Assembly (NCBI GenBank): GCA_020253595.1
Contig: JADCBH010000290.1
Coordinates: 1-11,580, forward strand
Direction: 5' to 3'
DNA: 11,580 bases
Source of the DNA: Brevundimonas sp.
GTDB lineage: Bacteria; Pseudomonadota; Alphaproteobacteria; Caulobacterales; Caulobacteraceae
How positions within the stretch are numbered: position 1 is the first letter of the stretch; each line of letters opens with the position of its first letter. A program made the position numbers and the translations under genes. Below the pieces are notes generated by a model. That model had not been told where the DNA came from. It did not search any database and saw nothing but the letters and a program-made list of their open reading frames with translations. Below, piece by piece: positions 7,256-11,580 of this stretch.

Positions 7256-7873
7256 ATGGCCAAGTCACCGTCTACTGCCGCGTCCAAATCGTCCGCTGCT
7301 TCCAAGCCGAAAGCAGAGCCCAAGTCGACTGCGAAATCGTCCACGACGGCCGCCACGGCTCCTGCAGCCAAGGCTGGCGCCGTGAAGTCGGCCCCGGCCA
7401 AGACGGCCGCCAAGGCTCCGGTGAAGACCACCGCTGCCAAGGCGGCTCCGGCGGCGAAGGCTGCCCCGGCCACCAAGGCCGCGCCCGCTGTGAAGGCCAC
7501 GACCAAGGCGCCGGCAGCCAAGGCTGCGGTCAAGGCCGCGCCGGCGGCGAAGGCGGCTCCGGCCGCGAAGGCTGCCCCCGCCGCCAAGGCGCCTGCGACC
7601 AAGGCAGCGGCCAAGCCGGCTGCGAAGACCGCGGTCAAGCCCGCTGCTAAGGCCGCTCCGAAGACGGCCGCCGCCAAGCCCGCGACCACGACGGCTGCCG
7701 CTGCGCCGGCCAAGCCCGCCGCGGCTGCGACGACCGCTCCGGCGGCGACCGCCGCTCCGGCATCGACGGCCGCCAGCGCGGCTCCCGCCGCCCCGGCACA
7801 GACCGCCCGCGCGCCCGAGCCCAAGAAGGGCGTGCTCAGCGGGATCGCCGACTTCATCTTCGGCAAGCGCTAA
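7256..7873 (+). CDS. Histone H1-like Lys/Ala/Pro-rich protein
   Basis: A 205-residue, very basic low-complexity protein made mainly of Ala, Lys, Pro, Thr and Ser. It begins with a Ser/Lys stretch (1-34), continues through many near-copies of KAAPA, PAAKA and KTAAK (about 35-155), then an Ala/Thr/Pro-rich segment with few lysines (about 156-187). It ends with a different tail, EPKKGVLSGIADFIFGKR (188-205), which holds the only aromatic residues and could form a short amphipathic helix. Such H1-like tails in bacteria (Chlamydia Hc proteins, AlgP, the C-terminal part of some HU proteins) bind DNA or condense the nucleoid. That role is inferred from composition only. Composition alone makes homology searches unreliable. 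The start has GGGGA a few bases upstream. The gene stands alone between divergent prmA and a strong terminator. A surface or cell-wall role, as for some PAKA-rich proteins, is less likely because there is no signal peptide. Confidence 0.85.
   Translation: MAKSPSTAASKSSAASKPKAEPKSTAKSSTTAATAPAAKAGAVKSAPAKTAAKAPVKTTAAKAAPAAKAAPATKAAPAVKATTKAPAAKAAVKAAPAAKAAPAAKAAPAAKAPATKAAAKPAAKTAVKPAAKAAPKTAAAKPATTTAAAAPAKPAAAATTAPAATAAPASTAASAAPAAPAQTARAPEPKKGVLSGIADFIFGKR
7429..7640 (+). repeat. Degenerate in-gene repeats encoding KAAPA-type units
   Basis: Within the H1-like gene, short units around GCGGCGAAGGCTGCCCCGGCC recur imperfectly, differing mainly at third codon positions. The amino-acid units are KAAPA, KAAPAT and KAPA. 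Such repeats readily expand or contract, so length differences between strains would be expected. Confidence 0.6.
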
Positions 7874-7893
7874 AAGCTCTGGTCAGAAACGCG

Positions 7894-7926
7894 AAACGCC
7901 GGGCGGAGTGATCCGCCCGGCGTTTT
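7894..7926 (+). terminator. Rho-independent terminator after the H1-like gene
   Basis: A perfect 14-base-pair stem (7894-7907 with 7912-7925) with loop GTGA (7908-7911) starts 20 bases after the H1-like stop. The top strand leaves the stem as TTTTCATTT. On the bottom strand the hairpin runs into GGCGTTTCGCGTTTC, a weaker T-rich exit, so it may also end transcription of the facing NUDIX-cysE-DUF3126 unit, whose last stop is at 7946. Confidence 0.9.
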
Positions 7927-7945
7927 CATTTGCGCCGCAAGCCGA

Positions 7946-8158
7946 TCAGGCGGCGGGCAGGTCCTCGGCCAGGATGGCCATTTCGAACATGAAGCTGCCG
8001 TCCTCGTCCTCGTCGGCGAAGACAACGCCGATGAACTCATCGCCGACATAGACCTCGGCCGAGTCCGAGACCTTGCCTCGGGCCTTCACGATGATGCCGC
8101 CGGTGTTGAAGGTGCGCTTCAGGTGCGTCTCGATGCGCTTCATATCGTCTTCGGTCAC
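7946..8158 (-). CDS. DUF3126 family protein
   Basis: A 70-residue acidic protein that I recognise as the small alphaproteobacterial family DUF3126, from its N-terminal MTxxDMKRIETHLKRTFN and the core SAEVYVGDEFIGVVFADEDEDGSFMFEMAIL. The function is unknown. The predicted fold is a helix followed by beta strands; no catalytic motif is seen. The start is a GTG at 8158 with GAGG six bases upstream; this gives the usual family N-terminus, whereas ATG 8143 would remove the first five residues. It lies 64 bases downstream of cysE on the same strand, and in other alphaproteobacteria this family is also commonly found next to cysE. That hints at a link to cysteine synthesis but does not show it. Confidence 0.9.
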   Translation of the reverse strand: MTEDDMKRIETHLKRTFNTGGIIVKARGKVSDSAEVYVGDEFIGVVFADEDEDGSFMFEMAILAEDLPAA

Positions 8159-8222
8159 GGCGGCCTCAGCTAGTCTGATTGGAAGGCGCGGACCCTAGAG
8201 GCGGTAACTCGCGAAGTGAACC

Positions 8223-9044
8223 CTAGATCACGAAGTCATAGACGATATCGGCCAGGGTATGGTCCATCGTCCGCGCAGGCGTCGCGTCGGTCGGACAGTT
8301 GACCAGCCGCGCGGGCACTCCCGCGACCGTGCAACCGGCCGGCACGGGTTTGAGCACCACTGAACCCGAGGCCACCTTGGCGTAGTCGCCGATGGTGATG
8401 TTGCCGAGCACCTTGGCCCCGGCCCCCAGCAGGACGCCCCGTCCGATCTTGGGGTGACGATCTCCACGCTCGGCACCGGTGCCTCCCAGCGTCACCGCAT
8501 GCAGCATGGAGACCTCGTCACCGACCACGGCGGTCTCACCGATGACGATGCCCGTGCCGTGATCCAGGAACAGGCCGGATCCCATCCGCGCGGCCGGATG
8601 GATGTCGACCTGGAACAGCTCCGAAATCCGGCTCTGGAAATGAAAGGCCAGCGTCTCGCGCCCCTCGGTCCAGAGCCAGTGCGAAACGCGCCAGGCCTGA
8701 AGCGCCTGGTATCCCTTGAAATAGAGGAAGGGCTGCAGCAGCGACTTGATGGCGGGATCGCGCTCCGAGACGGCCTGCAGGTCCGCCTCGGCCGCCTTGA
8801 CGATCGCCGGATCGGCGGCGAAGGCGGACTGACACACCTCGCGCACGCTCATGGCCGCCAGTTCGGCGTCGCCCAGCTTCCTTGCGATCTGGAAGCTCAA
8901 CGCGCCCGCCAGGTCGCTGTGCGAGAGGACGGCGGCGTTCAGCAGAGAGCCCAGATGCGGCTCGGCACGCGCAGCCTCCTCCGCCGCGAGGCGCAGATCC
9001 CGCCACAGGGACGGCTTGGCGGCAACGACTTCCAGCTTGGGCAT
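8223..9044 (-). CDS. cysE: Serine O-acetyltransferase
   Basis: CysE makes O-acetylserine from serine and acetyl-CoA, the committed step of cysteine synthesis, and is cytoplasmic. From ATG 9044 the protein has 273 residues, the same as E. coli CysE. The N-terminal helical domain (about 1-140) contains the ERDPAIKSLLQPFLYFKGYQALQ segment. The C-terminal left-handed beta-helix has hexapeptide repeats, with DIHPAARMGSGLFLDHGTGIVIGETAVV (catalytic Asp147, Asp161 and His162), GGTGAERGDRHPKIG (His197) and AGVPARLV. The last residue is isoleucine (DFVI), the residue that inserts into the CysK active site to form the cysteine synthase complex in other bacteria. The frame is open to ATG 9068, which overlaps the NUDIX stop, but ATG 9044 has GGAGG five bases upstream. 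It is the middle gene of a NUDIX-cysE-DUF3126 unit. Confidence 0.97.
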   Translation of the reverse strand: MPKLEVVAAKPSLWRDLRLAAEEAARAEPHLGSLLNAAVLSHSDLAGALSFQIARKLGDAELAAMSVREVCQSAFAADPAIVKAAEADLQAVSERDPAIKSLLQPFLYFKGYQALQAWRVSHWLWTEGRETLAFHFQSRISELFQVDIHPAARMGSGLFLDHGTGIVIGETAVVGDEVSMLHAVTLGGTGAERGDRHPKIGRGVLLGAGAKVLGNITIGDYAKVASGSVVLKPVPAGCTVAGVPARLVNCPTDATPARTMDHTLADIVYDFVI

Positions 9045-9049
9045 GCGCC

Positions 9050-9054
9050 CCTCC
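9050..9054 (-). promoter_or_regulatory. Shine-Dalgarno deciding the cysE start
   Basis: GGAGG on the minus strand, five bases before ATG 9044. It favours MPKLEVVAAK as the true N-terminus over the overlapping ATGs at 9065 and 9068, which are eight and nine codons longer-reaching at most and have no comparable site. Confidence 0.7.
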
Positions 9055-9064
9055 GTTTCGCCCA

Positions 9065-9706
9065 TCATACCCGGGTCAGCATGGCATGGGCCAGCCAGCC
9101 CGGGAGCAGGGCTTCCCGCGCCATATGGTAGGCGCGCAGCGCCGTCGCCACGGTAAAGGCGTCACGCACCGATCCCCGGTCGATCTCGGCGATCAGGCTC
9201 ATGAAGGGCACGCGCACCGTCGCGATGACCTCCGTCGGATCAGGCCGGGCCTCTGCCTGCGTCAGGTCCCAGGCCAGCCAGGCGATCGCGCGCTCGTCGG
9301 TTATGGAGTTCGACAGCTCCATGCGCAGCACTTCGCGCCAGCCGCGCGCCACCAGACCCGTCTCTTCGGCGAGCTCGCGCTTGATGCCGTCCAGCGGATC
9401 CTCGTCGAACGGCGCGCCACCCTCCGGCATCTCCCAGGAATAGTTCTTCAGCGGGAACCGCGCCTGGCCGACCAGCGTCACCGTTCCAACGCCGTGGACG
9501 GGCAGGACACCGCAAGCGAGATTCCTCGGTCGCATGACCACATAGTCGGCGCCGGAGCCGGTCGGTGCGGTGGCTCTGTGCCGGGTCACTTGCATCCAGG
9601 GATTGTCGAAGACCGTCTCGGTCCCCTCATCGCTCCACGTCGGGCGCACGCGGCCGTCGTCCCAGGCCGGACGGGGGCGGTCGGCGTCGAAGGGGTCCTC
9701 GCTCAT
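9065..9706 (-). CDS. NUDIX hydrolase, ADP-ribose pyrophosphatase-like
   Basis: A 213-residue NUDIX hydrolase, expected to cleave a nucleoside diphosphate linked to another group, such as ADP-ribose or a nucleotide sugar, with divalent metal. The complete 23-residue Nudix box GX5EX7REUXEEXGU runs from G96 to L118 (catalytic part RELAEETGL). The preceding strand GVLPVHGVGTVTLVGQARFPLKNYSWEMPEGG is typical of the ADP-ribose/NudF-like group; the substrate cannot be fixed from sequence. About 30 extra residues before the domain are polar and probably disordered. AGGAG lies four bases before the ATG. It is the first gene of the minus-strand unit with cysE, 45 bases from the divergent nitroreductase gene. 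Its stop is 20 bases from the chosen cysE start, so translation may be coupled. Confidence 0.92.
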   Translation of the reverse strand: MSEDPFDADRPRPAWDDGRVRPTWSDEGTETVFDNPWMQVTRHRATAPTGSGADYVVMRPRNLACGVLPVHGVGTVTLVGQARFPLKNYSWEMPEGGAPFDEDPLDGIKRELAEETGLVARGWREVLRMELSNSITDERAIAWLAWDLTQAEARPDPTEVIATVRVPFMSLIAEIDRGSVRDAFTVATALRAYHMAREALLPGWLAHAMLTRV

Positions 9707-9751
9707 GCGGCTCCTATGGCGCGAAAGCCTCCGATCGCCTAGCTGAAGGCC

Positions 9752-10360
9752 ATGACCCTGCCTTCATTCGTCCCGCTCGGTGCCGCCCTGCCCTCGCCGA
9801 CGGCTTCGCCTGAAACCCTGGCGCGGCTGGCGGTCCGGCGTTCTGCCCCGGCGCAGGGCCTGGCCGATCCCGGACCGTCCGAAACCGACATCGACCTCAT
9901 CCTGACGCTGGGCGCGCGCAGCCCGGATCACGGCAAGCTGACCCCCTGGCGGTTCGTCGTTCTCGGCCGCCAGACCCGGGGCGAGATCGCCGAAAGACTG
10001 GCGGCCATGGCGGTCGAGAAGGCCCTGCCCGCCAAGGCGACCGCCGTGCTGTCCAAGCTGACGGCCGCGCCGGTCACCATCCTCGTTCTCTCGACCGCAC
10101 GGCCCGCCTCCAAGCCGGAGTGGGAGCAGGTGCTGTCGGCCGGGGCGGTCTGCATGAACATCGAGCACGCGGCCGGCGCGCTGGGCTTCGCCTCCAGCTG
10201 GATCACGGACTGGTACAGCTATGACGCCGAAGCGGCCGCCCTGTTCGGTGCAACGAGCGAGGAGAGGGTCGCGGGCTTCATCCACATCGGCACACCGGTG
10301 GAGCCCCTGCTGGAGCGGGAACGGCCGGACATCGCGGCGCTGACGACGCGCCATCCCTGA
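9752..10360 (+). CDS. Nitroreductase family protein, YdjA-like
   Basis: A 202-residue flavin (FMN) oxidoreductase of the nitroreductase fold, most like the small E. coli YdjA group. Supporting segments are the phosphate-binding RRSAPA (29-34), the flavin-contacting ARSPDHGKLTPWRFVVL (55-71), PEWEQVLSAGAVCMNIEHAAGALGFASSWITDWYS (122-156) and the C-terminal GFIHIGTP (175-182), each with a clear counterpart in YdjA. These enzymes use NAD(P)H to reduce nitro or quinone compounds in the cytoplasm; the natural substrate is unknown. The first 20 residues are an extension compared with YdjA. AAGG stands only two bases before the ATG, so the start is less certain. It is followed after 38 bases by the VOC gene on the same strand, probably one transcript. 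Confidence 0.93.
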   Translation: MTLPSFVPLGAALPSPTASPETLARLAVRRSAPAQGLADPGPSETDIDLILTLGARSPDHGKLTPWRFVVLGRQTRGEIAERLAAMAVEKALPAKATAVLSKLTAAPVTILVLSTARPASKPEWEQVLSAGAVCMNIEHAAGALGFASSWITDWYSYDAEAAALFGATSEERVAGFIHIGTPVEPLLERERPDIAALTTRHP

Positions 10361-10388
10361 TCGTGCTAAGCTTGGGCGTTCCGATCGC

Positions 10389-10393
10389 GGAGA
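10389..10393 (+). promoter_or_regulatory. Shine-Dalgarno deciding the VOC gene start
   Basis: GGAGA five bases before ATG 10399. The frame is open to a GTG at 10363, three bases after the nitroreductase stop, but that GTG has no ribosome site and adds 12 residues outside the VOC fold. Confidence 0.65.
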
Positions 10394-10398
10394 CCCCC

Positions 10399-10779
10399 AT
10401 GAGCCTGCCCGCCGACGCCACCGCCATCAGCTTCATCCTGACGCGGGACCGCACGGTCTCGGACGCCTTCTATCGGGACACTCTGGGGCTGCGCTTCATC
10501 GTGGACGACGGCTTCGGGGCCGTGTTCGACCTGAACGGGGCGACGCTCCGGATCACCCACGTCCCCGACCATGCCGCCGGAGGTCACCCGGTGCTCGGCT
10601 GGCGCGTCTCCGACATCCGCGCGACGATCGCCGCGCTGAAGGCCAAAGGTGTCGAAATGACCATTTATCCCGGCATGGGCCAGGACACGGACGGAGTTTG
10701 GACGTCTCCGGACGGCAAGGCGCAGGTGGCCTTCTTCACCGATCCGGACAGCAATGTCCTCAGCCTGACCCAGGACTGA
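10399..10779 (+). CDS. Single-domain VOC (glyoxalase/bleomycin-resistance fold) protein
   Basis: A 126-residue protein with the two beta-alpha-beta-beta-beta halves of the vicinal oxygen chelate fold: ISFILTRDRTVSDAFYRDTLGLRF and VFDNLNGAT-like strand region in the first half, then GWRVSDIRATIAALKAKGVEM and DPDSNVLSLTQD in the second. Several standard metal ligands are missing. No histidine occupies the first-strand position about 14 residues before FY, and the final-strand glutamate is a serine (NVLSLTQ). Metal-dependent glyoxalase or dioxygenase activity is therefore unlikely, while a binding or metal-free role is possible. The gene follows the nitroreductase by 38 bases and overlaps the tail of the opposite-strand methyltransferase gene by 20 bases. 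Specific function is unknown; the fold assignment is firm. Confidence 0.88.
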   Translation: MSLPADATAISFILTRDRTVSDAFYRDTLGLRFIVDDGFGAVFDLNGATLRITHVPDHAAGGHPVLGWRVSDIRATIAALKAKGVEMTIYPGMGQDTDGVWTSPDGKAQVAFFTDPDSNVLSLTQD

Positions 10780-11497
10780 GCGAGGGCTTCTCCCACTCCA
10801 TCAGCATGAACCAGGGCGCGCGGTTGTAGTGCGCCGCCCGCAGCGGATCGCCGCCCGGATCGGCTCTCGGCTCGGCGAAGTGGGTCAGGCGCAGGCCCTG
10901 ATCCAGCAGCAGGGTCATGTAGGTCGACAGGGGGCGGTGCCAGTTCTGGATGCGGATGCCCTTCCAGGCGATCCAGGCGACCTTCTCTTCCAGATAGTGG
11001 TCCATCGCCTGGGCGCGGCGGCCATCGGACAGGGTCGACCAGCCCAGGTCGTTCACATCGCCTGCCGAGTTGTAGCTCGCAAGGTTGGCGATCAGCAGGC
11101 GGCCGCCGGGGGCCAGCACCCGCGCCATCTCCCCGATCGCGGCGGCCGCGTCGGGAATGTCGATCAGCGACAGATAGCTGACGACCAGATCGAACGTTCC
11201 GTCATCGAACCCCAGGGCCTCGGCCGCCTCGACGCGGTAGTCGCCCTCGGGATCAAGACGGCGGGCATGGTCGATCAGACCCGTCGCTGGGTCGATGCCC
11301 ACGGCCTCGACCCCCTCGGCTTTCAGCATCCGACAGAACCGCCCCTCGCCGCAGCCGACGTCCAGCGCGCGCCAGTACGGACGCCTGCGCACCCTTTCCA
11401 GCATGGGCGCGTCCATGACCCAGCGCCGGCCGAAGTCGCCCTCTTCGCCCTGGGAGGCGATCCAGGCGTCGGAAGACTGCTCCCATCCGTCGCTCAT
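10760..11497 (-). CDS. Class I SAM-dependent methyltransferase
   Basis: A 245-residue methyltransferase of the UbiE/type 11 sort. SAM-binding motif I is RALDVGCGEGRFCRMLKAEG (43-62), followed by VGIDP (66-70), EAAEALGFDDGTFDLVVSYLSLIDIPD (90-116) and VLAPGGRLLIANL (127-139). The C-terminal third, with GIRIQNWHRPLSTYMTLLLDQGL and AHYNRAPWFMLMEWEKP, probably shapes the acceptor pocket. The substrate cannot be told; a small molecule is more likely than nucleic acid given the family. The gene has a strong GGAGGAGGAG site five bases before the ATG. Its ATG overlaps the TGA of the upstream membrane-protein gene (ATGA), so the two are translationally coupled. Its last six codons overlap the end of the VOC gene. 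Confidence 0.93.
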   Translation of the reverse strand: MSDGWEQSSDAWIASQGEEGDFGRRWVMDAPMLERVRRRPYWRALDVGCGEGRFCRMLKAEGVEAVGIDPATGLIDHARRLDPEGDYRVEAAEALGFDDGTFDLVVSYLSLIDIPDAAAAIGEMARVLAPGGRLLIANLASYNSAGDVNDLGWSTLSDGRRAQAMDHYLEEKVAWIAWKGIRIQNWHRPLSTYMTLLLDQGLRLTHFAEPRADPGGDPLRAAHYNRAPWFMLMEWEKPSLSPGSG

Positions 11498-11580
11498 CGC
11501 GGCTCCTCCTCCGGCCGATGGACCAGGGACACCAGCACCACCGAAATGATCATCAGCAGGTACCAGCTGCCCAGCTTGGC
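11494..11580 (-). CDS. C-terminal end of a membrane protein, 5' part off window
   Basis: Twenty-eight codons and a TGA are visible in the frame that ends inside the methyltransferase start codon. The residues are AKLGSWYLLMIISVVLVSLV, a clear membrane-spanning helix, followed by a short polar tail HRPEEEPR, probably cytoplasmic. This looks like the last helix of a transporter, for example of the major facilitator type, but the piece is too short to name a family. The ATGA overlap with the next gene supports a real coding end in an operon. Confidence 0.7.
   Translation of the reverse strand, partial: AKLGSWYLLMIISVVLVSLVHRPEEEPR
11503..11512 (-). promoter_or_regulatory. Strong Shine-Dalgarno for the methyltransferase gene
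   Basis: GGAGGAGGAG on the minus strand, five bases before ATG 11497. It lies inside the last codons of the upstream membrane-protein gene, where it encodes the PEEEP tail. Confidence 0.7.

Noticed and set aside
7156..7866. Minus-strand open frame (236 codons, Ala/Gly/Val-rich, looks like membrane helices) opposite the H1-like gene
   Set aside because: Its hydrophobic look comes from reading Ala/Lys/Pro codon repeats backwards; the plus strand has the ribosome site and terminator.
1..11580. Novel defence, mobile or biosynthetic system
   Set aside because: All genes but the last fragment fall in known families with typical chromosomal neighbours, and there are no transposase, integrase, direct-repeat borders or array repeats.

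Overview
This is a GC-rich window with tight gene packing and no mobile element, CRISPR array, rRNA or tRNA that I can see. The gene families point to an alphaproteobacterium, most likely a Caulobacterales relative such as Brevundimonas or Caulobacter. The clues are a DUF3126 gene beside cysE, an alphaproteobacterial-type family 4-like uracil-DNA glycosylase, a PrmA with the GTGHHGTT motif, and a GANTC site in an intergenic promoter region. The genus is inference, not proof.

Layout from left to right. Bases 1-1773 (minus) hold most of a secreted tetratricopeptide-repeat protein whose C-terminus runs off the left edge. Upstream of it, probably in the same transcript, is electron-transfer flavoprotein:ubiquinone oxidoreductase (minus, start best placed at 3584, behind a recognisable promoter). 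Divergent from that is a uracil-DNA glycosylase gene (plus, 3667-4452). It converges with only 4 bases between stops on a minus-strand pair, prmA (ribosomal protein L11 methyltransferase) followed by a long Xaa-Pro aminopeptidase. Divergent from prmA, across a 100-base intergenic region, is a Lys/Ala/Pro-rich histone H1-like gene (plus, 7256-7873) that ends at a strong hairpin terminator.

Facing that terminator is a minus-strand cluster: a NUDIX hydrolase, cysE (serine acetyltransferase) and a DUF3126 gene. Divergent from the NUDIX gene are a YdjA-like nitroreductase and a single-domain VOC (glyoxalase-fold) protein, both plus. The VOC gene overlaps tail to tail by 20 bases with a SAM-dependent methyltransferase (minus). 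That methyltransferase is start-stop coupled (ATGA) to a membrane protein of which only the last 28 residues are in the window.

The genes are mainly housekeeping: respiratory electron entry, DNA repair, translation-factor modification, peptide turnover, cysteine synthesis and chromosome-associated protein. There is no stretch over 300 bases without a gene; the longest intergenic gap is 7156-7255. I found no convincing previously undescribed multi-gene system. The points most worth a second look are the uracil-DNA glycosylase that lacks two of the four expected iron-sulfur cysteines, the H1-like protein with a conserved-looking hydrophobic tail and a GANTC-bearing promoter region, the corrected start of the ETF-QO gene, and the LbcA-like TPR protein.
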